Below, one piece after another: positions 1 to 8,164 of a stretch of DNA of 64,000 bases (positions are counted from its first letter, which is position 1; every line of letters starts with the position of its first letter). Source of the stretch: Burkholderiales bacterium (GTDB taxonomy: Bacteria; Pseudomonadota; Gammaproteobacteria; Burkholderiales; WYBJ01); the NCBI GenBank assembly GCA_020848435.1, contig JADLAC010000009.1:153765-217764 (forward strand). The letters run 5' to 3'. Under the pieces are notes generated by a model that worked only from the letters and a program-made list of their open reading frames with translations, was not told where the DNA came from and searched no databases. Position numbers and translations under genes: made by a program.

Positions 1-1166
1 TTCGCTACGCGCTTGCGCTTGCAGCCCTCGGGTGGCTCGCGGGCTGCGCATCGCCGCAGCCGCGCGGCACGGGCGATCTCGGCCTCGTCATCGAACGCGC
101 CGCCGGCCGGGTTCAGCTCGTCAACACCACGACCCGCAGCGCCATCGCGGTCATTGCCGGGCTGGGCGATCTGTCGCACGCTTCGGTCGTGTACTCGCGC
201 GACGGGCGTTACGGTTACGTGTTCGGCCGCGACGGCGGCCTGACCAAGATCGACCTGCTGCTCGCGCGCATCGACAAGCGCATCATGCAGTCGGGCAACA
301 GCATCGGCGGCGCGATTTCGCAGGACGGGCGCCTGGTGGTCGCCGCCAATTACGAGCCCGGGGGCGTGCGCGTGTTCGATGCGCAGACGCTCGAGCTGCT
401 TGCAGACATTCCCGCGGTGTCGGCCTCGGGCCGCATGTCCAAGGTCGTCGGCCTCGCCGACGCCCCGGGCCAGCGCTTCGTGTACTCGCTGTTCGACACC
501 GACGAGATCTGGATCGCGGACCTGACCGAGCCGCGCGCGCCGAAGCTGCAGAAGTTCACCGACATCGGCCGCGCGCCTTACGACGGCCTGGTGACGCCCG
601 ATGGCCGCTACTATCTCGCCGGTCTCTTCGGCGAAGACGGCGTCGCGCTGATCGACCTGTGGCAGCCGGAGAAAGGTGCGCGCAAGGTGCTGCGCGATTA
701 CGGCCGCGGCAGCGAAAAGCTGCCGGTGTACAAGATGCCGCATTTGCGCGGCTGGGCGGTGGCCAACGGCCACGCCTACCTGCCGGCCATCGGACGCAAC
801 GAGGTGCTGGTGGTCGATCTCGCCACCTGGACCGAGCGCGCGCGCATCTCGGTTCACGGCCAGCCGGTGTTCGTGATGGCGCGTCCCGACGGGCGCCAGG
901 TCTGGGTGAATTTCGCCTTCCCCAACAACAGCGCGGTGCAGGTCATCGACACCTTGCGCAACCAGGTCGTGAAAGCGCTCGAGCCAGGCCGCGCGGTGCT
1001 GCACCTCGAGTTCACGCCGCGCGGCGAAGCCGTCTGGGTTTCGGCGCGGGACGATCATCGCGTGGTGGTGTACGACACCAAGACCTTCGAGGCGCTCGCC
1101 AAGGTCGAAGCGGACAGCCCGAGCGGCATTTTCTTCACCTCGCGTGCCCTGCGCATCGGGTTCTAA
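1..1166 (+). CDS. nirF: NirF, heme d1 biosynthesis protein (5' partial)
   Basis: The reading frame enters from the left edge (first full codon at 3) and its start codon lies outside the window. The visible N-terminus is hydrophobic and ends in a lipobox (L-A-G-C, Cys codon 45-47), so the protein is probably an exported lipoprotein, as described for Pseudomonas NirF. The rest is a repeated beta-propeller with blades of the type YSRDGRYGYVF, VTPDGRYYLAGL and EFTPRGEAVWVS. NirF is needed for a late step in making heme d1, the cofactor of cytochrome cd1 nitrite reductase NirS, and family studies link it to NirN and NirS. The heme d1 genes follow immediately, which fixes the assignment. Only a few N-terminal residues are missing. 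Confidence 0.9.
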   Translation, partial: RYALALAALGWLAGCASPQPRGTGDLGLVIERAAGRVQLVNTTTRSAIAVIAGLGDLSHASVVYSRDGRYGYVFGRDGGLTKIDLLLARIDKRIMQSGNSIGGAISQDGRLVVAANYEPGGVRVFDAQTLELLADIPAVSASGRMSKVVGLADAPGQRFVYSLFDTDEIWIADLTEPRAPKLQKFTDIGRAPYDGLVTPDGRYYLAGLFGEDGVALIDLWQPEKGARKVLRDYGRGSEKLPVYKMPHLRGWAVANGHAYLPAIGRNEVLVVDLATWTERARISVHGQPVFVMARPDGRQVWVNFAFPNNSAVQVIDTLRNQVVKALEPGRAVLHLEFTPRGEAVWVSARDDHRVVVYDTKTFEALAKVEADSPSGIFFTSRALRIGF

Positions 1167-1173
1167 CGCCCTC

Positions 1174-2181
1174 ATGCCGAAGCTCGCCGCGCCAAAGATG
1201 AACGAGCTCGAATTCAGGCTGCTCAACGGCTTTCAGCGGGGCTTTCCCCTGCACCCTCGACCGTTCCAATCGATCGCGACGCAATGCGGTGTCGCCGAAG
1301 CGCAGGTGCTCGAGCGCCTGCGCGCCTTGAGCGCTGGCGGTAGCGTGAGCCGAGTGGGTGCGGTGTTCGCGCCGGGACGCATCGGCGCGAGCACCTTGTT
1401 CGCTCTCGCCGTGCCGCGGCCTCGCCTGGAGGCGGTCGCCGCCATGCTCGATGCCTTCGACGGCATCAACCACAACTACGAGCGCGAGCACGCATTCAAC
1501 CTGTGGGCGGTGGCAACCGCGCCCCGGCCTGCTGCATTGCAAGCCTTGCTCGACAGGATTCGTGCCGACACCGGCGTGCCGCTGCTCGATCTGCCGCTGC
1601 TGGAGGAGTATCGCATCGATCTCGGCTTCGACCTCGACGGCGCCGAGCGTAGCGACGTTGCAGCGCCGCTCAATGGCGCGGCGCACACGCTGAGCGAACG
1701 CGAACGCCGCCTGGTCGCCGCTCTGCAGGAAGGTTTGGCGTTGGTGCCGATGCCGTATCGCGCCCTGGCCGCGCGTGCCAGCACGAGCGAAAGCGATGTG
1801 CTGGACACGCTTACCCGGTGGCTGGCGAGCGGCGTCGTGCGCCGGTTCGGCGTGGTCGTGCGCCATCACGAGCTGGGCTACCGGGCGAATGCGATGGCGG
1901 TTTGGGATGTCCCCGATGCAGCGGCGAGTGGCTTGGGCAAGCGCCTCGCGGCCGAAGCCGGCGTGACGCTGGCCTACCGGCGCCGCCGCGCCCTCCCCGA
2001 CTGGCGCTACAACCTGTTCTGCATGGTGCACGGCAAGCAACGCGACCCCGTGCGTGCTCGCATCGAGGAGATCGCGCGCGACTGCGGGCTCGATCGCCTT
2101 CCCCATGCCGTATTGTTCAGCCGCAGGCGTTTCAAGCAGTCGGGCGCGCGTTATGTCTATCCCGAGGCCGCGCATGGATGA
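1174..2181 (+). CDS. nirDL: NirDL fusion, siroheme decarboxylase subunits
   Basis: This Lrp/AsnC-like protein of about 335 residues has two consecutive halves. The first is D-type, with an N-terminal winged helix and the motif INHNYERE. The second is L-type, with FGVVVRHHELGYRANAM and LPDWRYNLF. Nir D/L/G/H proteins remove carboxyl groups from siroheme on the way to heme d1; D and L are separate genes in Pseudomonas aeruginosa but fused in several other denitrifiers. I chose ATG 1174, 8 bp after the nirF stop. An in-frame ATG at 1198 is also possible, and neither has a strong ribosome site. The 3' end overlaps nirG by 8 bp, so translation is probably coupled. Confidence 0.88.
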   Translation: MPKLAAPKMNELEFRLLNGFQRGFPLHPRPFQSIATQCGVAEAQVLERLRALSAGGSVSRVGAVFAPGRIGASTLFALAVPRPRLEAVAAMLDAFDGINHNYEREHAFNLWAVATAPRPAALQALLDRIRADTGVPLLDLPLLEEYRIDLGFDLDGAERSDVAAPLNGAAHTLSERERRLVAALQEGLALVPMPYRALAARASTSESDVLDTLTRWLASGVVRRFGVVVRHHELGYRANAMAVWDVPDAAASGLGKRLAAEAGVTLAYRRRRALPDWRYNLFCMVHGKQRDPVRARIEEIARDCGLDRLPHAVLFSRRRFKQSGARYVYPEAAHG

Positions 2182-2617
2182 GGTCGATCGCGCCATCGTC
2201 AATGCGTTGCAAGGGGGCTTTCCGCTGACCGAACGGCCTTTCACCGCGGCCGGCGCGGCGCTCGGCCTGTCCGAAGCAGCGCTGATCGAGCGCATTCGCG
2301 CCATGTTGGCGAACGGGACCTTGACGCGCTTCGGCCCGCTGTTCCAGATCGAGCGCCTGGGAGGCTGCTTCGTGCTCGCCGCGATGGCCGTACCGGCGAG
2401 CGAGCTCGAGCGCGTCGCAGCCATCGTCAATGGCCGCCGCGAAGTCGCTCACAATTACGAGCGCGAGCATCGCTTCAATCTCTGGTTCGTGATCGCTGCC
2501 GAGGATGCGGCGGCGGTGCAAGCGACCAGCGACGAGATCGAACGGGCGAGCGGCTATCCGGTGCTCTCCTTTCCGAAGGAGAGGGAGTATTTCGTCGAGA
2601 TGGTATTGGCGGCGTGA
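2174..2617 (+). CDS. nirG: NirG, siroheme decarboxylase subunit (D-type)
   Basis: The product is 147 residues and resembles the first half of NirDL: a helix-turn-helix start, then VNGRREVAHNYEREH, which carries the conserved His-Asn-Tyr-Glu motif of D/G-type subunits. Its expected partner is the downstream L/H-type protein, together forming a second decarboxylase pair. The ATG at 2174 overlaps the nirDL stop, and the gene ends two bases before the nirH start. Separate G and H beside a fused DL means two complete D/L-type pairs are encoded. The symbol follows gene order; D and G are hard to tell apart by eye. Confidence 0.85.
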   Translation: MDEVDRAIVNALQGGFPLTERPFTAAGAALGLSEAALIERIRAMLANGTLTRFGPLFQIERLGGCFVLAAMAVPASELERVAAIVNGRREVAHNYEREHRFNLWFVIAAEDAAAVQATSDEIERASGYPVLSFPKEREYFVEMVLAA

Positions 2618-2618
2618 C

Positions 2619-3146
2619 ATGAGCACCAGTGCTTGCATCGATCCTATGGACCGCGCGCTCGTGCTCGCCACCCAGGCGGGCCTGCCGCTGGTGCCGCGGC
2701 CGTACGATGCCATCGGCGAGGCGCTCGGGATTTCGGGCGAGGAGGTACGCTCGCGGCTCGCCGCCATGCTCGCGCAGGGCGCCATCCGGCGCATCGGTGC
2801 GGTGCCGAACCACTACCGGCTGGGCTATCGTGCCAACGGCATGACGGTGTGGGACGTCGACGACGCCGAGGTCGATCGGCTCGGCGCCCTGGTCGGCTCG
2901 CAGGCGTTCGTCACCCATTGTTATCGCCGCCCGCGCCGGCTGCCGCATTGGCCTTACAACCTGTTTGCCATGGTGCACGGCAAGAGCCGCGCCGAAGTCG
3001 AACAGAAGGTGCGTACCCTGGCGGAGCTGATCGGGTCCGCGTGCCGCGACTCGGATGTGCTCTATTCCAAACGGATATTGAAGAAGACGGGCGTGCGTCT
3101 CGCCGCGCGTCCCAACATCGAAAGCGATCGCCCATGTTCCGAGTAA
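2619..3146 (+). CDS. nirH: NirH, siroheme decarboxylase subunit (L-type)
   Basis: This 175-residue L/H-type subunit shares with the second NirDL half the features AVPNHYRLGYRANGM and CYRRPRRLPHWPYNLF, where the Tyr-Arg-Arg and Pro-His/Asp-Trp residues are conserved. It should pair with NirG in the decarboxylation of siroheme to 12,18-didecarboxysiroheme. The start chosen is ATG 2619. The last 13 bp overlap the nirJ start, consistent with a single coupled transcript. The lysine/arginine-rich tail (YSKRILKKTGVR) matches the FSRRRFKQSG end of the NirDL L-half. Confidence 0.87.
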   Translation: MSTSACIDPMDRALVLATQAGLPLVPRPYDAIGEALGISGEEVRSRLAAMLAQGAIRRIGAVPNHYRLGYRANGMTVWDVDDAEVDRLGALVGSQAFVTHCYRRPRRLPHWPYNLFAMVHGKSRAEVEQKVRTLAELIGSACRDSDVLYSKRILKKTGVRLAARPNIESDRPCSE

Positions 3147-4363
3147 GCCAATACATGCGAGAGCTGCTCGCCCCCACGCCGGTCGGAGCGCGCCGCGACC
3201 TGCCGGGCCCGGTGGTGATCTGGAACCTCATCCGGCGCTGCAATCTGACGTGCCGGCATTGCTACTCGATTTCGACCGACATCGACTTTCCGGGTGAGCT
3301 GACCACCGAGGAAGTGCTGCGGGTCATGGACGATCTGCATGGCTGCGGCGTGCGCGTGCTGATTCTCTCCGGCGGCGAGCCGCTGTTGCGACCCGACCTC
3401 GGCACCATCGCCGCGCGGGCGAAAGCCATGGGCTTCTACGTAGGGCTTTCCACCAACGGCACGCTGATCGACGCGGATAACATAGGCGCGCTCGCCGGTC
3501 TCGGTTTCGACTACCTCGGCATCAGTATCGATGGCTTGCGTGCAACCCACGACGTCTTTCGCCGCCGCAGCGGCGCCTTCGATGCCTCCTTGCAAGCGGC
3601 GCGGCTCGCGCGCGACGCCGGCATCAAGGTCGGGCTGCGCTTCACCTTGACCCAGGACAATGCGGCCGATCTGCCCGCCCTGCTCGCGATCGTCGACGCC
3701 GAGCGTATCGACAAGTTCTATCTCTCGCACCTCAACTACGCCGGGCGCGGCAACGTCAACCGCAAGCATGATGCTTTGCACCGCACGACCCGCGCGGCGA
3801 TGGACCTGCTGTTCGAATGGACTTGGACGCACGTGTGCGCGGGCGCTGAGAAGGAGGTCGTGACGGGGAACAACGATGCCGACGGCGTCTACTTGTTGCA
3901 CTGGGCGAGAGCGCGCTTTCCGGATCGGCTCGGGCACCTGCGCGCCAAGCTGGCGCAATGGGGCGGCAATGCGTCCGGAGTCAACATCGCCAACATCGAC
4001 AATGTCGGCAACGTGCACCCGGACACGATGTGGTGGCATCACACGCTCGGCAACGTGCGCGAGCGGGCCTTTTCGGCGATCTGGAACGATCTGTCCGATC
4101 CGCTGCTCGCCGGCCTGAAGGCTCGGCCGCGGAGCGTCAAGGGCCGCTGCGCCGCTTGCGCCTATTTCGATGTCTGCGGCGGCAACACCCGCGTGCGCGC
4201 GCAACAGCTAAGCGGCGATCCATGGGCCGAGGACCCGGGATGTTACCTGAGCGATGCGGAAATCAGCCTGGAGCGCGCGGACGAATGTTCCGACACGCCC
4301 GCGCTGAGACAGTGCCCCGCGGTCGATAGCACCAACGAGCGAGCGTCCGAGGCGGCAACGTGA
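3134..4363 (+). CDS. nirJ: NirJ, radical SAM heme d1 synthase component
   Basis: The product is 409 residues. The radical SAM cluster motif CNLTCRHC is near residue 40, followed by the glycine-rich LILSGGEPLLRPDL. A C-terminal SPASM-type region has cysteines in GRCAACAYFDVCGGN and EDPGCYLS for an auxiliary Fe-S cluster. NirJ acts in the cytoplasm and removes propionate side chains from didecarboxysiroheme during heme d1 synthesis. It overlaps nirH upstream and shares TGATG with nirN downstream. A second, shorter protein with the same fold lies at 38124-39407 in a different operon. Confidence 0.92.
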   Translation: MFRVSQYMRELLAPTPVGARRDLPGPVVIWNLIRRCNLTCRHCYSISTDIDFPGELTTEEVLRVMDDLHGCGVRVLILSGGEPLLRPDLGTIAARAKAMGFYVGLSTNGTLIDADNIGALAGLGFDYLGISIDGLRATHDVFRRRSGAFDASLQAARLARDAGIKVGLRFTLTQDNAADLPALLAIVDAERIDKFYLSHLNYAGRGNVNRKHDALHRTTRAAMDLLFEWTWTHVCAGAEKEVVTGNNDADGVYLLHWARARFPDRLGHLRAKLAQWGGNASGVNIANIDNVGNVHPDTMWWHHTLGNVRERAFSAIWNDLSDPLLAGLKARPRSVKGRCAACAYFDVCGGNTRVRAQQLSGDPWAEDPGCYLSDAEISLERADECSDTPALRQCPAVDSTNERASEAAT

Positions 4364-5916
4364 TGCGGATCGTCGGGCGCTGGCTTTATGGTCTTGCCGC
4401 GGCGATCGCCGTCGCCTCGGCCGGCGCCATGGCAGCGGACGCCCCTGCCAATTATCGCCAGCATTGCGCGCTGTGCCACGGCAACGACCGTCTCGGCGGC
4501 ATCGGTCCGGCGCTGCTGCCCGAGAACCTGGTGCGCTTGCGCAAGCAGGAGGCGCTCGAGGTGATCGCCAAGGGGCGCCAGGCCACGCAGATGCCGGGCT
4601 TCGCCGACACGCTCTCGGCCGCCGAGCTGGCCGCCTTGCGCGACCTCGTCTATGGCGACGTATCGCCCAAGCCCGTGTGGAGCGCGCGCGAGATCGAGGC
4701 ATCGCGCGTGGTGCACTCGAAAATCGAGCCGCTCGCCCGCCCGGCCTACCGGGCCGATCCGCTCAATCTGTTCGTCGTGGTCGAAAGCGGCGACCATCAT
4801 GCCACCATCCTCGATGGCGACCGGTTCACGCCCGTCACCCGTTTCCAGACGCGCTATGCCCTGCACGGCGGGCCGAAGTTCTCGCCCGACGGCCGCTTCG
4901 TCTATTTCGCTTCGCGCGACGGCTGGATTTCGAAGTACGACCTGTGGGGACTGCGCATGATCGCGGAGGTGCGCGCCGGTCTCAATACGCGCAACGCCGC
5001 GGTCTCGAGCGACGGCAAGTTCGTCGCCGTCGCAAATTACCTGCCGCATACCCTGGTGATCCTCAATTCCGACCTCGAGCTGGTTAAGGTGATCCCCGTC
5101 GCCGACGCCGCCGGCACCGCCACCTCGCGGGTGTCGGCCGTCTACGATGCAGCGCCGCGCAAGAGCTTCGTCGCAGCGTTGAAGGACGTGAAGGAGCTGT
5201 GGGAGATCGCGTACGATCCGCAGGCGGGCGATATCGCGCAGGGACTGGTGCACGACTATCGCTACCGGGAAGGCAGCTTCGTGCCCGCCTTTCTGAATCC
5301 CCGCCGCACCCAGCTCGACGACTACCTGGACGACTTCTTCTTCACGCAACAATACAACCAGCTCATCGGCGCCTCGCGCGATGGCCGCCAGGGCCAGGTG
5401 GTGCACCTCGACGTGCGCCGGCGCATCGCCTCGCTCGAGCTCGAAGGCATGCCGCACCTCGGCTCGGGTATTACCTGGGAGCACCAGGGGCGCACGCTGA
5501 TGGCGAGCCCGAATCTGAAGCAAGGTGTGGTCACGGTGGTGGATACCAAGACCTGGCGCACGGTCAAGCAGGTTGCCACCGCCGGTCCGGGCTTCTTCCT
5601 GCGCAGCCACGAACGCACGCCCTACGCCTGGGTCGATGCGATGATGAGCCCGCGCAAGGACACGTTGCAGGTCATCGACAAGCGCACGCTGGAGGTCACC
5701 GGCCAGGTGACGCCGGTCGCGGGCAAGACCGCAGCTCACGTGGAATTCACGCGCGACGGGCGCTACGCGCTGGTGAGCGTGCTGGAGATGGACGGCGCGA
5801 TCGTGGTCTACGATGCGGCCACGCTCGCCGAAGTGAAACGCCTGCCGATGCGAAAGCCGGTCGGCAAGTACAACGTTCACAACAAGATCACGCGCTCGGA
5901 AGGCACCAGTCACTGA
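4363..5916 (+). CDS. nirN: NirN, dihydro-heme d1 dehydrogenase (c-type cytochrome)
   Basis: This periplasmic protein of about 517 residues has a signal peptide (cleavage near A24/A25), a class I cytochrome c domain with CALCH at residues 35-39, and an eight-bladed d1-type propeller. It is a paralogue of NirS. The C-terminus GKYNVHNKITRSEGTSH is the NirN-like ending rather than the NirS one. NirN oxidises the last heme d1 precursor and is thought to help load the cofactor into NirS. I prefer ATG 4363 (TGATG overlap with nirJ) to the GTG one codon upstream. NirS itself is not in the window. Confidence 0.87.
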   Translation: MRIVGRWLYGLAAAIAVASAGAMAADAPANYRQHCALCHGNDRLGGIGPALLPENLVRLRKQEALEVIAKGRQATQMPGFADTLSAAELAALRDLVYGDVSPKPVWSAREIEASRVVHSKIEPLARPAYRADPLNLFVVVESGDHHATILDGDRFTPVTRFQTRYALHGGPKFSPDGRFVYFASRDGWISKYDLWGLRMIAEVRAGLNTRNAAVSSDGKFVAVANYLPHTLVILNSDLELVKVIPVADAAGTATSRVSAVYDAAPRKSFVAALKDVKELWEIAYDPQAGDIAQGLVHDYRYREGSFVPAFLNPRRTQLDDYLDDFFFTQQYNQLIGASRDGRQGQVVHLDVRRRIASLELEGMPHLGSGITWEHQGRTLMASPNLKQGVVTVVDTKTWRTVKQVATAGPGFFLRSHERTPYAWVDAMMSPRKDTLQVIDKRTLEVTGQVTPVAGKTAAHVEFTRDGRYALVSVLEMDGAIVVYDAATLAEVKRLPMRKPVGKYNVHNKITRSEGTSH

Positions 5917-6032
5917 GCGCGCGCGATTACCGCTGCCCGGATAGCCTGCACTGCACGTCGCAAACGCCGACACCTCGATACGCTCGGTCGCCCTTGCCGG
6001 ACGCTCGTAAAGCCGGCGTGCACGGCACTGCG

Positions 6033-6069
6033 CGCGCGCAAGGCGCCAGCGGCCGCCTGGCTGCGCGCG
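6033..6069. terminator. Imperfect hairpin between convergent nirN and dnr
   Basis: A 7-bp outer stem (6033-6039 with 6063-6069) and a 5-bp inner stem (AGGCG 6041-6045 with CGCCT 6054-6058) form a GC-rich hairpin in the 162-bp gap between two converging genes. There is no T-run on either strand, so it could act only as a weak or Rho-assisted bidirectional terminator. Nothing else is evident in 5917-6078. Confidence 0.3.
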
Positions 6070-6078
6070 TCGCCGCCT

Positions 6079-6768
6079 TTACTCGTAGTTGCGCAAGCGT
6101 TCGACGTCGAGGATGCGCACGTTGCGCCCTTCGACTTCGATCAGCGCGGCGCTCGCCAATTCGTGCAGGATGCGCGAGAAGTGCTCGGGCGTAAGGTTGA
6201 GGCGCGATGCGATGATGTTCTTGTTGGTCGGCAGCGTGACGCTCAGCGTATTGCCGCCGGCCGGCTCGTCGCCGTTTTCGCGCAGCAGGTAGCCGATCAC
6301 GCGTTGCGCCCCCGAGCGCAGCGAATAAGCTTCGACATCGTTAACCAGGCCGTGCAGGCGCCGGCTCAATCCCGCCAGCATGCGGCGCGCGAATCCAGGA
6401 TCGCCTTCGATCTCGGCGAACACGGCATTCTTGCCGACGTGAATCAACATGCTGTCGGCAAGCGCCGTTGCCGACACGATGTAGGGGCGCTCCAGGAACA
6501 TCAGCGCTTCGCCGAAGGTCTGCCTGGGCCCGATGATGTCGACCACCTTTTCGGCGCCCTGTGCCGAGGTGAAGCCGAGCTTCACCTGCCCATAGACGAC
6601 GGCGTGAAAGCCGACACAAGGATCGCCCCGCTGCACGACGACACGGCCCTTCTCGACATACAGCACGCTGGAGCCGGCGGCGATGCGCTCGAGATCCTCC
6701 TCGCCGAAATCGCTGAACAGCGGCAGATTGGCGAGGAACGCCTGCACCTTGAGATCCGCATGCCTCAA
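6079..6768 (-). CDS. dnr: Crp/Fnr-family regulator, DNR type
   Basis: The 229-residue protein has an N-terminal cyclic-nucleotide-binding-like beta-roll (residues ~15-125), a long dimerisation helix, and a C-terminal winged helix-turn-helix with NKNIIASRLNLTPEHFSRILHEL. It lacks the N-terminal cysteine cluster of the oxygen sensor FNR; the only cysteine is in GDPCVGF. That points to the DNR/NnrR branch, heme-based NO sensors that activate nir and nor genes. Its position, convergent with the heme d1 operon, supports control of denitrification. No clear TTGAT-N4-ATCAA site was found inside the window, and the nirS promoter lies outside it. The symbol is by context. Confidence 0.75.
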   Translation of the reverse strand: MRHADLKVQAFLANLPLFSDFGEEDLERIAAGSSVLYVEKGRVVVQRGDPCVGFHAVVYGQVKLGFTSAQGAEKVVDIIGPRQTFGEALMFLERPYIVSATALADSMLIHVGKNAVFAEIEGDPGFARRMLAGLSRRLHGLVNDVEAYSLRSGAQRVIGYLLRENGDEPAGGNTLSVTLPTNKNIIASRLNLTPEHFSRILHELASAALIEVEGRNVRILDVERLRNYE

Positions 6769-7181
6769 TGCTTCCTCCTGTGCGCCTTGTTGTGAGGGGA
6801 TCTACCGGGCGAGCGGTGTCCCGCAAATCCGTAGACGCTACGCGAAACCGCCACGGAAGACAAACGAGGCGATGCGCGGGGAGCGAGCCGGCGTCGCAAT
6901 CGGGGCCGCGCGTGAATACTGGCTCGCGCAGCGCATCGGATCGCCCGGCGGCCGCTCCTAAGTCCCGCGCCACCGAGAGCGGACGCCGCCAGCGACTGCC
7001 GCAGCGTGATCGTGTCTTCGAGCGACTTGGCAGCCGCAAACATATGATGCATTATCACCGAGTTCGATCGCAATTACCGGTCGCCGATAACGCCCGCCAC
7101 GGGTCGAGCTGCTGCGCCGCTAGCGGCCCTCGTCGAGCAGGCGCTTCGCCGGCGGCCGCGATCCACTCGAGGAGAAACAGG
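6769..7181. other. Divergent intergenic region, dnr / Bug gene
   Basis: This 413-bp stretch contains no convincing gene. It holds the start regions of dnr (minus) and the Bug gene (plus), a palindrome at 7042-7055 listed separately, and a ribosome site (GAGGAG, 7169-7174) before the ATG at 7182. A long plus-strand frame runs through it but has no ribosome site and no recognisable protein. Confidence 0.5.
7042..7055. promoter_or_regulatory. Palindromic operator candidate, copy 1
   Basis: ATATGATGCATTAT contains a near-perfect 12-bp palindrome (ideal form ATAATGCATTAT, one mismatch). A 14-bp stretch matching at 12 positions occurs at 16751-16764 in the other divergent promoter of the CoA-metabolism region. 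Both lie upstream of Bug/CoA-ligase genes, which suggests a shared dimeric repressor, possibly GntR type; no such regulator gene is in the window. Confidence 0.4.
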
Positions 7182-8159
7182 ATGACGTTCAAGGCAACGG
7201 TCCGCGGCTGGGCGCGCACAGGGGTGCTGCTGCTGATGGCGGCAACGCCCGGCATCGTATTCGCCCAGGTGTACCCTGCCAAGCCGGTTCGCCTGGTGGT
7301 GCCCTTCGCCCCGGGAGGGACGACCGACATTTTTTCGCGGCTCGTCACCGAGCGGCTGGCCGAGAGTTGGCCGCAGCCCATGCTCATCGACAATCGTCCC
7401 GGGGCCGCATCGAACCTGGGAACCGAGCTGGTCGCGCGTTCGCCCGCCGACGGCTACACGCTGCTCATGGCCTCGCCCGGGTTCGCCATCAACCCTTCGC
7501 TCGATCCGAAGACCGGGTTCGATCCGCTGAAGGATTTCGCCCCGATCGTGTTCGTGGCCCTCACCCCGCTGGTCGTGGTGGTCCATCCGAGCCTGCCGGT
7601 CAAGTCGCTGGCGGATCTCGTGCAGCTCGCCAAAGCGCATCCCGGAAAGCTCAACTTCGCTTCGGCCGGCTCATCGACGCACCTGGCCGCGGAGCTTCTG
7701 AAAGCGCGCGCCAAGATCGACATGATGCACGTTCCCTACAAGGGCACCGCGCCGGCGACTGCCGATCTGCTGGGAGGTCACGTGCACCTGATGCTCGACA
7801 ACATCCAGGCCGTGCTGCCGCACGTGCGAAGCGGCAGGCTGCGTCCGCTCGCGGCCACGAGCTTGAAGCGACCCGAGCAGCTCGCCGAATTGCCGACGGT
7901 CGCGGAGCTGGGATATCCGGGCTTTCAGGCGGCCTCGTGGTTCGGCCTGGTCGCGCCCGACGACGCGCCGGCCGCGGTCATCGACAAGCTCAATCGCGAC
8001 GTCAATGCCATTCTCGCCCGCGCGGACGTGCGCAGCCGCATGAGCGCGATTGGCGCGCAGCCCGGCGGCGGCAGCCCTGCCGATTTCCGCCGCTTCATCG
8101 AGGCCGAGGTCGTGAAGTGGCGCGATCTCATTCGGCAAAATCGCCTCGCCGCGAATTAG
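7182..8159 (+). CDS. Bug/TctC-family periplasmic solute-binding protein
   Basis: The product is 325 residues, the usual family length. It has a signal peptide ending near VFAQVYP, followed by the family hallmarks YPAKPVRLVVPFAPGG, DNRPGAASNLG, SPADGYTLLMA, MHVPYKGTAPATADLLGG and VRSGRLRPLA. Family members bind carboxylates or amides in the periplasm and hand them to TctAB transporters or act as sensors. No tctA or tctB is in the window, so this is an orphan receptor, common in Burkholderiales. A ribosome site (GAGGAG) lies 7 bp before the ATG. It stands alone, convergent with an acyl-CoA dehydrogenase 5 bp away. The ligand cannot be read from sequence. Confidence 0.9.
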   Translation: MTFKATVRGWARTGVLLLMAATPGIVFAQVYPAKPVRLVVPFAPGGTTDIFSRLVTERLAESWPQPMLIDNRPGAASNLGTELVARSPADGYTLLMASPGFAINPSLDPKTGFDPLKDFAPIVFVALTPLVVVVHPSLPVKSLADLVQLAKAHPGKLNFASAGSSTHLAAELLKARAKIDMMHVPYKGTAPATADLLGGHVHLMLDNIQAVLPHVRSGRLRPLAATSLKRPEQLAELPTVAELGYPGFQAASWFGLVAPDDAPAAVIDKLNRDVNAILARADVRSRMSAIGAQPGGGSPADFRRFIEAEVVKWRDLIRQNRLAAN

Positions 8160-8164
8160 CCGGC

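Noticed and set aside
1135-2430. Long open frame antisense to nirDL/nirG
   Set aside because: GC-rich DNA gives long antisense frames; this one has no recognisable domain and lies entirely opposite conserved genes. Many similar shadows were dropped.
4360-4362. GTG start one codon before the nirN ATG
   Set aside because: ATG 4363 with TGATG coupling to nirJ is the usual arrangement in this window.
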